Assembly: GCA_963855995.1 (NCBI GenBank)
Contig: OY979716.1
Location: 52,413,158-52,477,157 of the forward strand
Direction: 5' to 3'
From: Muricea muricata
Lineage: Eukaryota > Cnidaria > Anthozoa > Malacalcyonacea > Plexauridae
DNA length: 64,000 nucleotides
The first letter of the stretch is position 1. Each line of letters opens with the position of its first letter. This document shows positions 1 through 11,159 of the stretch, in pieces. Under the pieces are notes generated by a model, which saw only the letters and a program-made list of their open reading frames with translations, did not search any database and was not told the origin of the DNA. Both the position numbers and the translations under genes were made by a program.

Positions 1-73
1 ATGTACGTGTTAAGTTGTTTATGCACGCAATTAAACTTGCTTAAGTAAGTGGATTGAATTATTTACAATAGTG

Positions 74-450
74 GTGTTTATATGAGAAATGGATAATTCG
101 TCTGGACGAACTTAGGCAAGAATTTTAAGTTTGTCTGATAATTCGTCTGCATATAAACACAGGCAACAGACGAATTAAACGTCTTGACAAACTTAGCAGT
201 TAGTTCGTCTGAGTAGACGAACTTATAAGCTCTTAGTGCGTCCAGATTGATAATTCGTCTGCTAGTATAAACAAGATGCGAACGAACTTAGTTGGACGAT
301 CAGAAACAGCATAACAAAACTCAATAGTTCGATGCAACATTGGTTAAAGGTTAATTCATCTGATTAGTTTATCCAGCATTTATACTTGACGCATTAAGCA
401 TGATACGCGTAAGTTCGTCCAGACGAACTATCCGTCTTTAGTATAAACAC
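74..450. mobile_element. Fold-back MITE, family A copy 1
   Basis: The ends form an inverted repeat: the left end reads GTGTTTATATGAG and the right end, reversed, GTGTTTATACTAAAG, followed on both sides by a GGAT(A)ATTCGTCTGGACGAACTTA-like arm. The inside is made of repeated TTCGTCTG/CAGACGAA words and has no coding capacity. A sister copy lies at about 15104-15447. It sits in the presumed first intron of the minus-strand gene whose first exon ends at 522. The class is not resolved because no target duplication could be fixed. Confidence 0.6.
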
Positions 451-521
451 AGCTAAAATATTGTGATACTGCACTTTGTGTAAATTGTGTAATGTACAAA
501 TATAAATATGTATGTCCTTAC

Positions 522-821
522 CGTTTTCGTTGGTTTTCCTTTAGTCAAATCATGTTTTCCTTTCACTAACGGCGACTGCTCATTTAGCTGGCTTGACTTA
601 AATTTCAAAACAGCCATCGTTCCCAAACCAAGTTTGTTTGATCCGCTGAACATTACTTCTAATTGTTCGTTAGTAATGAGTTTCAATTTGAGCCTTGTTG
701 TGAAATGATTTTCTCTAAGTGTGTCATGAATCATGCGAATATTTGTTTCGTCCAGTTCATTTCTCATCTTGCTTAGCCAATGACCCACATAATCTTCGTT
801 CTGCATATTTACCAGCGGCAT
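522..821 (-). CDS. Host gene, first coding exon (100 codons), function unknown
   Basis: The minus strand is open from ATG at 821 to a strong splice donor: the exon ends ...CCAACGAAAACG and is followed by GTAAGG at 521-516, so 100 codons end in phase 0. The peptide begins MPLVNMQNEDYVGHWLSKM, is charged and helical-looking, ends in a basic stretch (GKHDLTKGKPTKT), and has amino-acid use typical of a real protein. I do not recognise a domain. The rest of the gene would lie beyond position 1 of the window, with the MITE at 74-450 in its first intron. Reading past the donor gives low-complexity, hydrophobic sequence, which supports the splice site. Being a first exon is inferred from the ATG and the non-coding sequence upstream. 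Confidence 0.5.
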
Positions 822-1261
822 ATGTCAATTACTTACTGACACAGTTTGCAACAGTAAATTCCGCGTAAACATGCGAATTCGGTAGCTTATTGGACTTTTA
901 CGATCTCTTTTAGAAACCGATTTGATTGGCTAGCTAATTACATCAGCCAATCACAACTCTCCAATTTCTAAACGAATTACAGAACGAACTTCGAAACTAA
1001 TTTTGGAACTTTGAAATGAACTTTCCCAACTTAAGACGAACATTCGTAATGATTTTTCAAAAGCAAGCTGAAATTGAGAGTAATAGCTGTAATAAATGCT
1101 GTAATTTGATTGGCTACTCTGCTCGCTATCTATTCCTTGATAGATAGCGAGTAGCAAAACGACAATTTTCCTGGTGTATTTTTTCAATTCAAAGACAATA
1201 TGTAGTACTGTTTTTAACAAAATGGCTTATGAGTCAATTATTTATCTCAGATTCTACTAAA
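822..1261. other. Spacer with one perfect hairpin
   Basis: No gene is supported. At 1118-1154 a hairpin has arms GCTCGCTATCTAT and ATAGATAGCGAG around a short loop. An 89-codon minus-strand open frame here runs through the hairpin and looks non-coding. Confidence 0.4.
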
Positions 1262-1373
1262 ACAATTAGATTACTTGCTCTCAATTTCTATGTGTTGATA
1301 GTTGATCCGGGCTTCGCCCTCATCAACTATCACCGCATAAAAATCTCGAGCTTGTAATCTAATTGTTAAATAA
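1262..1373. repeat. Short fold-back repeat (about 110 bp)
   Basis: AACAATTAGATTACTTGCTC at the left pairs with GAGCTTGTAATCTAATTGTT at the right. The centre is a second stem, GTTGATAGTTGAT...ATCAACTATCAC, around CCGGGCTTCGCCC. The whole unit folds on itself, typical of a small non-autonomous element. Confidence 0.55.
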
Positions 1374-1412
1374 AACTATAAACAGTGTACTCAATATTAT
1401 CTAAAAGTTTTA

Positions 1413-1625
1413 TCAACTAACATTTATGCAAATGACAATATCTTTGAAGAAGGTAATCAATGCAGCTCTGCTACGCAGTTTATTTGCTTCATTTTTGGAG
1501 ACACCGGGTTCGTCAGCTTGTTTGAAAATCTTTTCACGTTCACTAAATACCAAATAGACATTTATGTCCGAAATGAGCCGAATTTTACTTGTGCCCATTA
1601 TGCATTGTGGTGCCAGTTCGCACAC
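1413..1625 (-). CDS. Unassigned short open frame, possible exon fragment
   Basis: A 70-codon frame with protein-like composition (SDINVYLVFSEREKIFKQ... KNEANKLRSRAALITFF). It ends about 20 bp from the left end of the Harbinger element, so it may be a piece of a host or transposon gene cut by that insertion. No domain is recognised and no clear splice sites support it. Confidence 0.2.
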   Translation of the reverse strand: MCELAPQCIMGTSKIRLISDINVYLVFSEREKIFKQADEPGVSKNEANKLRSRAALITFFKDIVICINVS

Positions 1626-1811
1626 TGCCAGTGATGTTACTAGTGACCTTTAGAAACAAGACGGCTTTGCCTCACGACAGCGTTTAAATCCTGAGCCAGC
1701 CTGGTACAAGAACGGCGTCTGTCCTCAAAGGATATGTCCTTTAGATTTAGATTATGCGACGGCTTTCGCCGCCTTGATGGCGGGAAAACATTAACAATAT
1801 AAAAAACTCTA

Positions 1812-2716
1812 ATGGCTTCCTATAGAGAGACAAGGAATTTACTACTGCTTTCTCATGCAGACAACATTATTGACGACGAGTTTTTACTACTTTTTGACTG
1901 GAACAGATCAAAAAGTCCAGTTATTCCTTACTGGTTATACCCACCGTTTGCTTTGGAAGGAATGTCAGATGATGAATGCACAACTGTGAATTTAGATTTT
2001 TGAAAAAATGACATTTATAAACTTGCTCATGTACTTCGCATACCAGATGAAATAATCTGCTCGAACGGCACAAAGGTTAGTGGAATACAAGTGTTATGTG
2101 TTTATCTGAAGCGCTTTGCCTATCCTTGTCGTTATTCTGATCTAGTTCCAAGGTTTACCTGTGATATTCCTCAAATATGTCTTATATCCAACTATATTAT
2201 GAACCACATATACAATGTACATCACACTTTGCTAGAAGACTTAGGTCAACCTTGGCAATCAACAGAATGTCACCTATCAGGATGATAGCAAACCTTTTTG
2301 GACCAATTGAAGGGAAAAGGCATGTTAGTGGGATGCTAGCTTTTTCTAGTCTTCTAAACAAGCTACAACAACATTGCTAGGATGTTAATGGAAACCATTA
2401 TGCACTTATGGTGACCCTGCATATCCACTTTGTGTACATTGGCAGGGGCCTTTCAAAGGGGCCAGACTTACTCCACGTGAAGATGTTCAATATGTCTATG
2501 AGTCGAGTTCGGGTGGTTGTGAAGTGGGTTTTGGGAGATATTATCAACTATTTTAAATTTTGTGACTTCAAGAAAAAATTTAAAGTTGGTATAAGTCCAA
2601 TTGGGAAAATGTACATACTTGTTTATATGAAAACAATGTATCGAAATATTTTAATGTTCAACCACCAACACTTGAGCAATACTTCAGGGTGTAGCAAAAG
2701 AACAGTGAGGTTTTAG
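1812..2716 (+). pseudogene. Harbinger transposase, broken and internally deleted
   Basis: Pieces of a Harbinger DDE transposase can be read in order: an N-terminal region (from MASYRETRNLL), a helical segment (DIYKLAHVLRIPDEIIC... VLCVYLKRFAYPCRYSDLV), then ANLFGPIEGKRH, GDPAYPLCVHWQGPF and SMSRVRVVVKW. Seen defects: a +1 shift in a T run near 1999; a deletion near 2263 that removes the block normally holding the first catalytic Asp (the GFIDGT region); more frame changes around 2380-2480; and Lys where the third catalytic Glu is expected (VRVxVEW is VRVVVKW here). It cannot code for an active enzyme. The partner protein is at 3826-4356. Confidence 0.8.
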
Positions 2717-2719
2717 GCA

Positions 2720-3285
2720 ATCATAAGTTTTTGCCATGATACAAATAATACATATTATTATAGTACTGTTGTGTCAAACAGGTATCCCTAATAACATCAA
2801 GACCTAAACAGTTAATCCTTTAGGTGGCAATGCACTGAGCTCTATTATTTACTCTGCCTAGCAGATGATTTTATTATCAGGGGGTGAGTGCTGCCACTCA
2901 ATGGGTGAGTCTACCCATACCTCCTGTTAAACCTTTCAAGAAGCAATGTGCCCAGCACCTTACTTCATTACTTTGTCTAATGTGAGATGATTTTTTTTGA
3001 CCCTTGCGCTTGTGAAATTGGTGACAATTAGGGAAGGCTGATAAGCATTATAAACACAACCCCTACCCACAGAAAAAGTATATTCACATTCAAGGCAGTC
3101 AAGTGTGACACTGCGCTTTGGAGATTATGCACAGTTAAGTTGTTCATAGTGTCCAACTGTCCAACAAACCACAATATTTGCCACATAAATGCTGTAGAAT
3201 TAAAGAAAAATAATCGAATTTAAATAGAATTTAAAGGTTTTAACAAAGTATTTTTTAAGTAACAAGTATCATAAAAACAAAAATT
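2720..3285. other. Non-coding interior of the Harbinger element
   Basis: AT-rich sequence between the two genes; no open frame or RNA gene is supported. Confidence 0.4.
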
Positions 3286-3492
3286 AAGGCCTATTCATAT
3301 GAGCCAGGTTGACTTAGTTCTTTTGCAGCTTACTGTGACTTAAAACTCAGGTGAGAGAAAATTTAAAGGCATAGCTGCCGTAAGCAACAAGAAAGCTTAC
3401 CATCAAGTCAAGTATGCTGTTGAAAAGTAAAACTTTTGATGACTTAAATAAGCTGGTAGTCGAGCTAGCCTGGCTCATATGAGCAACCCCTT
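3286..3492. repeat. Small fold-back element inside the Harbinger
   Basis: Inverted ends: GCCTATTCATATGAGCCAGG at the left and GCCTGGCTCATATGAGCAACCCC at the right, with AAGTCA/TGACTT words inside. No coding capacity. It looks like a MITE that landed in the non-coding middle of the Harbinger. Confidence 0.5.
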
Positions 3493-3825
3493 AAAACAAC
3501 CATTAGTATCAAATAAACTTGATTGTTCAAAGTATCAATAGAGCGGAATATAAAGAAAGCAGTGTATTTATTGTTACTTTTTGCTCAGTTTCTCAATTAA
3601 AGCCATCAAAGCAGCTGTTTGCTGTTGTTGAGACTGAATGATGACTTGAGCAAATTGTTGCTGGTTTTCTTGTTGTTGTACTTGCATTTCATTTGCATGT
3701 TAAACACTTTCAAAACATTTGTCTGCTGCTCAGACATTTGCATTTGCTGTTGTTCCATTACTTCTTGGTTATATTTCTCTGCTTCAAGTTCAGCACGCCT
3801 CAGTTCTAGTTCTTTATTTCATATT

Positions 3826-4356
3826 TCAGCTTCCTTTTCCAGCTTTTCTCGAAGATATGTGACAGTTTGATTTCCTCCTTGCATAGACTTCTTGCTTGGT
3901 TTTATTTTGTTCATCAGTTTTTGAAGTCTCACTAAGAGTTTCCATCAACCGACGTCTCATTTCTTCTGCCGTAGCCTGGTCTTCATTTTTTCCTGCCAAA
4001 CCAGCTTCACTTTCTGCATTAATACACAGTTCGTATTCTTTGGCACAGGCACAAATCTCCTCAAGCAACTGATCAATTTCACTGTTTTCGACATCTATGC
4101 CAGAGCTTCTTTCTTCTAAAGACATTTTCCTCATGAAATTTTCTCTGAGCACATTGAATCTATCACAAACTGACCGTTTGTTAACGCTAAACTTCGGTCT
4201 TTCTAATGAATTCAAGTTATTAGAAATTTGTTCCCATGCACTGCCACTTTCTCGGGTACCAGACTTGTATTGATAAGGTTCTATATTTTGAAGCCCACAG
4301 CAGAGAGAAATGTCATGTTCATTGGTCCAGTGAAATGGCAATTTGTAAACAAACAC
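3826..4356 (-). CDS. Harbinger Myb/SANT-like DNA-binding protein
   Basis: A 176-codon frame opposite to the transposase, as is usual in Harbinger elements, where a Myb-like protein helps carry the transposase to the nucleus and to the DNA ends. The N-terminal 70 residues carry the spaced Trp/hydrophobic pattern of a SANT/Myb-like domain (FHWTNEHDISLCCGLQ, then SAWEQISNNLNSL, then KRSVCDRFNVL). A charged, coiled-coil-like C-terminal half follows (DQATAEEMRRRLMETLSE). It may be the one gene of the element still intact; the upstream start is uncertain because the reading begins inside the first helix. Confidence 0.6.
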   Translation of the reverse strand: MFVYKLPFHWTNEHDISLCCGLQNIEPYQYKSGTRESGSAWEQISNNLNSLERPKFSVNKRSVCDRFNVLRENFMRKMSLEERSSGIDVENSEIDQLLEEICACAKEYELCINAESEAGLAGKNEDQATAEEMRRRLMETLSETSKTDEQNKTKQEVYARRKSNCHISSRKAGKGS

Positions 4357-4650
4357 ATTTTAAGTATGATGAAGCATGCAATGCCAAGAATTCAATATTA
4401 TATAAATCTATTGGCTTAATAAACTTTTAGAAACACGCTCGTTTTCCTTTTGCTCTAGCGTTATTATCCTGTATTACACATATTTTTCTGACATCACGTT
4501 TTAAGACGACGGCAAATCCACTTCGGCCACGTTGTCAACAAAGCAAGACAGCAAAGCAAACTGTCATGCGCATGCGTAGTTCTCATTACCCACGCCAGTC
4601 TGAGGTGTTAATGCGGTCTTGGCGAACACCGTCTTGTTTCTAAAGGTCCC

Positions 4651-4937
4651 TATTGTATTTCAAATTACTGCATTTTAAAGTAAATTACTGTAGCATATCG
4701 TCAATGTGTATTTTATTATATATCTCATATTTTTCTGCTTCATGATGAAAGTAGCACCCCTTATGCACCCCATCTGGCTGGGGGGGGGGGGGTAGCAACC
4801 CCTAGTAAATACATCCCTGCATAGCATTGAAGCTGTAAATATAGATTTCACCATTAAATGTTGAACTTGCCTATTCTTGGGTTTCACTAGGTGTGGGTCA
4901 ACACAAAATATATTGATGATTATGCTGTGCTAGACTA
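4651..4937. other. Spacer with poly-G tract
   Basis: No gene seen. A run of 11 or more G lies around 4780-4791, flanked by CATCTGGCTGG and TAGCAACCCC. Confidence 0.4.
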
Positions 4938-5708
4938 AACAAATCTTACAAAATTAAACACAACAGAACAACATTTCTAGATGAGTCAAAATGGTGTTTT
5001 CAGTTTCTCACAATCTCGTTTCATTTTCGAGATATTTAGGTTTTTAAAGTATGCACATTAGATGTCTCTTGACGTCATTTACTCACGAATAATAGATTAT
5101 ATATCTAAAATGATGAATATCTTTGGATGTAATGGCCAGAACCTTTTCTAACTTTGCACAAGTGTAGTGATTAGGTAAACGCACACTACTGTTCACAGTA
5201 TGCTGTTGCCATGGAGATCGTTCGGATGCAAATGTGTTGTATTTGAAAAACAAAAAATTTCTTTTTTTTCTCCTATTAAACGATATTTACTTCACTGCAT
5301 ATAATACAATGGTTGTATGTACATTTAGATTGCATTTATTGAATTTAAATCATTATACAGTGTAAAGGAAAAATGAAAATTAAGATATTTATTTTACAGT
5401 TTAAAAGCTTTTATTCCAAAACCGTTTATGTTGCAACAACACAATAGGAATTGTGGTGTGAAGCTACCAAATTGTTATAGTCATGCAAAGTGTGAAAAAT
5501 TTCTGCTCGCTAATTACAGACATATTCACCATTTGATAAATGTAATTTATTATTCGTGAGTAGATGACGTCAGAAACACCCAATTTGCATGTTTCAAAAA
5601 ACCTTAATATCTCAAAAACGAAACAAGATATCGAGAAACTGAAAACGCCATTAAGGCTCGCATGGAAATGTTGTTCTGTTGTGTTTAAAATTGGATCGAA
5701 GATTTTTT
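4938..5708. mobile_element. Long-inverted-repeat MITE (about 770 bp)
   Basis: Arms of about 160 bp at about 4938-5105 and 5545-5708 are inverted copies: AAATTAAACACAACAGAACAAC at the left against GTTGTTCTGTTGTGTTTAAAATT at the right, then CAGTTTCTC...GAGAAACTG, then GACGTCATTTACTCACGAATAAT against ATTATTCGTGAGTAGATGACGTC. The centre is AT-rich and non-coding. Confidence 0.65.
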
Positions 5709-5778
5709 CGTTGCAGTGGCACTTTAACTACATAACAGTTGAAGTGCTATGTACAGTACCATAGTGCAATGAACAAAC

Positions 5779-5945
5779 TGTCGAAGGGTGTTGGCCCAAC
5801 AATGTTGCATGATGTTGGACAAAATTTTAAGCAAGTTTAAAATTAAGCCAGCATCTTCCAACATGGTGTTCAAATGAGGCCATTTTGCATCGAACAATGT
5901 TGGGTGATGTTGGACCAACGTGTTGGCTTCGTTTGAACAGGCTTT
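5779..5945. repeat. GTTGGACCAAC-type short repeat
   Basis: A short stretch with two near-identical words, AACAATGTTGCATGATGTTGGAC and AACAATGTTGGGTGATGTTGGAC, plus GTTGGCCCAACA / GTTGGACCAACG palindromes. Probably a small fold-back MITE; ends not fixed. Confidence 0.4.
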
Positions 5946-6284
5946 AAGACTTTTGTAGGTTAGGGTTCAACCCATTATTGGCAATAACCATTTGCATGGT
6001 ACCAGAAGCGTATTTTGTATTTCAAAATTATTCATTTAATTTAAAAACAAAAAATATCAATAGCACAGTGAAATATGTAACTAGTTTCATCATGTTTTCA
6101 TGCAGAACTTTGTTTCATGTCCTTTTCCTGGATTTTTTATTTTGTGATATAATCTCTTGCATATCAAAAATGACTCTAGGAATTTGTCCATGTTTTTCTT
6201 TTGACAAAACTTTTGATACCAAGGTTGTAATGCATCCAGCAAAGCTTGACCACCAAAAACGTTCTTTAAACTATTTTGGATTTC
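5946..6284. other. Spacer, nothing recognised
   Basis: AT-rich. A 118-codon plus-strand frame spans it but looks like low-information sequence (many F, S, C, N). Confidence 0.3.
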
Positions 6285-6779
6285 TTATCCATAATACTTT
6301 TTCTCCAGCAAATCAGTTTTTATTGACTGTATAATCGACACTATTGTGCCTTCGCAAAGAGGGATTTGTTTAAGCTCCGCAGAAGTCGCAATATCTTGGG
6401 CTTCTTTGTGTTCAGAGTTAATTAATGTGCTTCGTTTTTCGCAATGCGTGTGAGCGAAAGATTTACTTCCTATTTCTTCGACGGAATTGAGGAATTCTAA
6501 CTCAACCTGGTCAGTTTCCTCTTCTATAATTGCGACCAAAATATAATTGAACTGATATGGAAAGTCATCTTCGCTGTTAATGGTATCAATTCTCACTTGC
6601 TGCTCACTGCCTTCAAAATCGTGTATCTGTTCTTTTTTCCCTCCGGCAGCGACTCTTTCCTCACAGTGTTTGGAAGTTAGATCCATGCCCGATTTGGTAT
6701 TCAACTTAGAAGTGTTCGAGAAAAATATCGTATTTTGTGTGGAAATTTGATCCCTCACCAAGGTATCACAACACAGCAC
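6285..6779 (-). CDS. Unrecognised open frame of 164 codons
   Basis: Open on the minus strand with acidic, protein-like composition (HDFEGSEQQVRIDTINSEDDF, then VAIIEEETDQVELEFLNSVEEIG). No domain is recognised, no neighbour suggests a role, and no clear splice sites were found. It could be an exon of a host gene or a transposon accessory protein. Its length in AT-rich DNA is its main support. Confidence 0.3.
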   Translation of the reverse strand: MLCCDTLVRDQISTQNTIFFSNTSKLNTKSGMDLTSKHCEERVAAGGKKEQIHDFEGSEQQVRIDTINSEDDFPYQFNYILVAIIEEETDQVELEFLNSVEEIGSKSFAHTHCEKRSTLINSEHKEAQDIATSAELKQIPLCEGTIVSIIQSIKTDLLEKKYYG

Positions 6780-7277
6780 GTCTCAAACGATGCACTGTTC
6801 TCATCACATGACTTTTTCTGCTTTGATCATTGACATATTTTGCCGTCTGCTTTGAACTTTGCCAGCTATCCTAACCAGTCACCTTCTATTAACCATGCTT
6901 AGTTGTATTCATATAATATCATAGTCACCTCCAAATCCTTTGGATTTACTAGTGACGATTAACAACTAAATAACGCGATGAATGTACACCAGGTAGGATT
7001 AGTAACTAATCGTACCTAATATTTATGCATTAGGTACAGTTACTAGCTAATTATACCTAAGGTTTATGCCAAACACCTGCACTTATTAGTTATGCAAGAC
7101 AGACATGAGCACCTCTAAAACATTTAAATGGAACAGCACTTGAAACAGACAACCAACCCTACCTCATTACCAAATCCCTAACTATACCACTACAGAGATT
7201 AATTATAACACACAAAGTTTAATTCCATTTTCAGCTATAGTTAAATCCCTAAAAGCCTTCCTATTGTCTCGGTGACA
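6780..7277. other. Spacer, nothing recognised
   Basis: No gene. A near-repeat of TTAGTTATACCTAA-type words occurs around 6990-7070. Confidence 0.3.
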
Positions 7278-7434
7278 ATAATACTACAAAGTAATAACAT
7301 GGCTTAGTGATTAAATGTCCCTCAAGCCTTGGGAGGTTTAGTAAAAGTCTCAAACCTCGGGGCTTTTACTAAACCTCCCTCGGCTTTTGGGTACATTTAA
7401 TCACTAAGCAACCTCAAAGCCATGTTATTACTTA
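7278..7434. repeat. Hairpin MITE (about 157 bp)
   Basis: AGTAATAACATGGCTTAGTGATTAAATG at the left is complementary to the right end (CATTTAATCACTAAG, then AAGCCATGTTATTACT); the inner arms CCTTGGGAGGTTTAGTAAAAG and CTTTTACTAAACCTCC also pair. An almost full-length hairpin with no coding capacity. Confidence 0.65.
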
Positions 7435-7547
7435 TAATAAGTCCATGAAATGACAGACTCTGGCCAGAAAGGCATAGGAAAGTTATACATTTAAAGTGGG
7501 TTTACAGTCTGGTTTGCACATGTGTAGCAGATTGTTTTGATTCACTA

Positions 7548-8185
7548 CAGGGTGTATAAAAAAAAATGGAGCCCATATTTTGTGTCAAATTATTTCAAAA
7601 TTACTGAAGCTTATAGCACAGTTTTGGACTTGTTTTAAACCACGTTCTTTTCTCTTTCGAACAAGCCGTAATTCGTATTTTTACTCCCAGTAACGTATGT
7701 GCTATGACAAATTTAGTAAAAGCTATCGATTTGAGATGCCTTCCAATTATGCAAATTCACGATGTCTTTCATGGTCGCCAGTTAAATTTTTAATTTTTTT
7801 GCTTATTACATAAATGGTATTTCTGCTAAACTTAATAAAACTTGTTATAAAGCTTTACAGAAGATCACAAACCATTAACGTGCACTATGAATGGATAGTT
7901 CAAGCTTGTATCGACTTCATGAATATTAACATTATGCAATTTCGACAACATTGTGCACGCACGGATAAACAAAACGCTAATTTCGATCATTATTTTGGCA
8001 TAAATCTAAGGTTTTTGTTGATGTAAACGGTCCGTTATCTTCTGTAACGCTTTATAACAAGTACGGCTTGTTCGAAAGATAAAAGAACGTGGTTTAAAAC
8101 AAGTCCAAAATTGTGCCATAAGCTTCAGTAATTTAGAAATAATTAGACACAAAACGAGGACTCCTTTTTTTTTTGATACACCCTG
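7548..8185. mobile_element. Tc1/mariner-type MITE with long inverted repeats
   Basis: Ends CAGGGTGTATAAAAAAA and TTTTTTTGATACACCCTG are each flanked by TA, the Tc1/mariner target duplication (7546-7547 and 8186-8187). The inverted arms run about 130 bp inward and include CGTTCTTTT...TTCGAACAAGCCGTA against TACGGCTTGTTCGAAAGATAAAAGAACG. The middle has no transposase, so it is non-autonomous. Confidence 0.8.
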
Positions 8186-8727
8186 TATATATAACTGTCA
8201 TGAAGTACATATGTTTACAGCTCACACTTCCGATTTTCCAATGTCTTTTCTACATCAAAAGGTTGTGTGATCAACAATGGCTAGCGCATTAGACAGAAGT
8301 TTTAGTACGTTCGAAGAACTCTAAATAAACCAAATTGAAAATATGACTACCTGTTTGTACTGTGATTGTTGTTCATGGAAGAGTGGAAGGAATTTTTGCC
8401 CATGTAGAAGGTTAAAGAACTACTGTTCGAGTATGTGCCATAATGGGAAACTTGAATCTTTGTCTGAATAATAAACGAGCCCTGGAAAGCAACAGTGTGA
8501 TGATACAGCCACAGATACAACAGTGATCACCTTCATTGCTTAGTAGCCAATTGTGATATATGTCATAAATCACTTTTCAATGTTTGTATCATTTGATTTA
8601 CATAAACTGCTCAGTCAATCAATTTGCATATCTTGATATCTTTATATGGTAACTTTGCTAATTAGTACTTTGAAATATGAGTACATATTTCATACATACA
8701 TTTAACGGCAATGGGTAAATGGTAGTA
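8186..8727. other. Spacer, nothing recognised
   Basis: No open frame, repeat or RNA gene could be supported. Confidence 0.3.
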
Positions 8728-9560
8728 GTACTAAATAAATAAATCGTTTATTGAATCCAAACTTGCAGCAATCACTGAATTACAATGGATATTTTACAAA
8801 AGCCTAAAATTACAAGTAAACTTATATAAAACTATACAAATAATTTTAGGTAAGATTAAATTAGTATTGGCGTGCACTAGCTATCATAAAAGTGTTTTTA
8901 AAACAGTTCGTTTTGCACTTTGGCAATCTAAAAAAGCGTTTATTCCTTAAATTATATTGGTATTCAATGTTAATAGGTGGCAGGAGCAAGTGTAGCTTGT
9001 GGTTCGGATCCTCAACAATGTTCTTAAAAATTTTTTTGCACAATATATCCCGTCTATTGTGCAAATTCTGTAGTCCAGATTTCACTAGAGCTTCTTGATA
9101 AGATAGGTTTGAGTAGATTATCTTTAATGCACGTTGCTGGATCCTCTCAATGTCGTTACTCAGATAAGATGTCAAACTGTAATGAAATATGGGAGAGGCA
9201 TATTCCAAAATAGGGGCAGATACAAGTACAAAAGAACAGAATCATTTCCTTTTTGGAAACTCTTGCACGTTTCAATTGACGTAGAAAGTACAATCGTTTG
9301 GATGATTTCTTCAAAACTGATTCGACGTGGTCATTCCATTTAAGGTCACTACAAATAATTAATCCCAATATTTTGGCAGAAAAGGTTAGTTCGATTTCCT
9401 TATTATTTATTACCAATGGTAAAATATCCGAGCTTAGCGAAGCACATGTGCATTTCTTTGCATTTATCCTCATTTAGGGTAAATTTAAGGTTGACTGATC
9501 CTGTATCTTGTTGGTTGCTAACCGCATCTTACTGGTATCTCCTAAAGAAAACAATATGCA
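8728..9560 (-). mobile_element. CR1/Jockey-like LINE, 3' end only
   Basis: On the minus strand two overlapping frames (9473-9156 and 9208-8861) give the C-terminal part of a LINE reverse transcriptase: a CxxA...AKILGLIICSDLKWNDHV block, a thumb-like region, then MEYASPIFHYSLTSYLSNDIE and RIQQRALKIIYSNLSY. This order (LGV-ISxDLKWNxH, then EYASPVFH, then RIQxRALxIIYP) is typical of the CR1/Jockey group. A frame break lies between the two pieces near 9160-9208. The catalytic RT core and endonuclease are missing, so it is a 5'-truncated copy. It ends in an (AAAT)n-like tail with AATAAA at 8728-8745. Confidence 0.75.
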
Positions 9561-10029
9561 ATGACCTTTATGTTGTGCATGAATGATCCTTTTATATTTG
9601 ATTTCCAAGTCAAGTATACAACATCAAGTTTTTCAATGATAAATAATATGTACTTAGTTCATTGTTATGTCATAGTCAGATATCAGTGGTACATAGGATG
9701 CTTTGTAAATCGTTTTCATTGATAACTGACAATACCTGATGAAATAAAATAATTAGTCAAGGCTTATTAAATGAAATAAGTATTTTTCATAAACAAATGT
9801 AATCAAATATTTAAGTAGCCAATCATATGCTCAGTTTACAAAATTTACCAAAATTTTCCAATATGAAGAATCACATCACTGTAAGATAAATGTTTATTAA
9901 GTACCTGGTAAATTTACAAAATGCATGCTTGTCACTGTTCTAGAAATTATGAGCAATAGCTCTACAGTGCATTATCATGTTCTCATGAGTGTCAAATTCA
10001 CTAACAATATTTTTCAACCTTTATTAATC
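9561..10029. other. Spacer, nothing recognised
   Basis: AT-rich; no gene supported. Confidence 0.3.
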
Positions 10030-11140
10030 ACCTGGTAGTTCTTTGATGGTGGCTGAGGAATTTGGGCTAGCAGTTCATTGCTGGCTTGTTCTTTCACTAG
10101 CTTCGCAGACAATGGATAGTTGGGTGGATGATTGCAACACAAAGATCGAATGATTGACGCCATCCTTCAATGGAGTTGTTTGTTGGAAGATCTTGCTCAA
10201 AATGACCATTTACATTTCATAGACAAATGGCAAATAGGGAACGGTGTCGATGACCACATTGAACTGCTCCAATCCAAGTGGCCTTAAAATAGGACAAGAA
10301 ATTTGATAGCAGTTCATCTGCTTCATCTTCAAGAGGTCCCATCAGTTCTTGCAAAGCTGTTACATGATCTGGTGGTACAAACACAAGAGCTTGAAAAGAC
10401 TTAATAACCAATGCATTGTTCGCATCGTCTCTGTACCATCCCTGCAGCCGTAGCCTCTGTACGTTTCTCCACAGGCACTGCCCAAAATGAAACAGGCATC
10501 CTTGGATTTCAGCTTCAGGAAAATGGTGCTGCAATGATTGTATGGCTGCCATCTTGAAATTGATCATCACTGTGAGTGGAAACAGATTGGGACAACGATC
10601 TTTAAGGAACTGAAAGATCAGCGATCATGTGTAGAGTGTATAGCTGGTATCCATTTGACATGCTATTGAAAGTTCTGTTGCAGAACCAATGTCGCTCGTG
10701 TGCAAGAACGTCCAAGTTCTTATCAGTTGCTAAAACATAAATCTCTAGAATGTCATCATGAAGAGCCAGGAACTCTTCCCGCACATAGTTTTGCAAATTT
10801 CGTCAGGGATATCATCACCATCTGGGGCTTTCCGCTTTTTTCTAATCATTTTTGCCAGCATTTTTCTTTTCTGAAGACTGCCAGTGGCAGCAAGTGGAAA
10901 ATCTTGCGTGCACTTCTGGATGATTTTGCCAGTAGATTCTTAGAGTTCTCATTGGAACAAGAGGAAGTCACGAGGTTATATCGTGTATTCAGTCCAATGC
11001 AAGAGTGCGTGAAAGGTGGGAAAAATGTGATGTTCTCATCATAGATGAAGTCTCGATGATGTGATACGTGAGGAAAATGACAAGTTTTTGGATATGTTCC
11101 TGGGGAGCAACACATGTTCCATGCAACTGACACAGGCAAT
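10030..11140 (-). pseudogene. MULE (Mutator-like) transposase fragment, dead
   Basis: Minus-strand frames at 10796-10602 and 10570-10217 give the MULE core: ATDKNLDVLAHERHWFCN, TFNSMSNGYQLYTLHMIAD, then MINFKMAAIQSLQHHFPEAE, IQGCLFHFGQCLWRNVQRL, then QALVFVPPDHVTALQELMG. In active MULEs the first block reads DGTF and the next DFE. Here they are NRTF and NFK, so two acidic catalytic positions are lost. A frame break separates the two pieces. A further minus frame at 11139-10846 may be part of the N-terminal region but is not diagnostic. No terminal repeats were found. Confidence 0.7.
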
Positions 11141-11159
11141 TCACATGCTCTGCATAAAT

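Larger units (their letters stand above)
1648..4650. mobile_element. PIF/Harbinger DNA transposon, decayed
   Basis: The terminal inverted repeats are GACCTTTAGAAACAAGACGG at 1648-1667 and its complement at about 4629-4649. The 3.0 kb between them holds the two genes expected of Harbinger: a transposase on the plus strand (1812-2716) and a Myb/SANT-like DNA-binding protein on the opposite strand (3826-4356). The usual 3-bp target duplication is not clear, since the flanks are CTA and TAT. A small fold-back at 3286-3492 lies between the genes. Confidence 0.8.
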
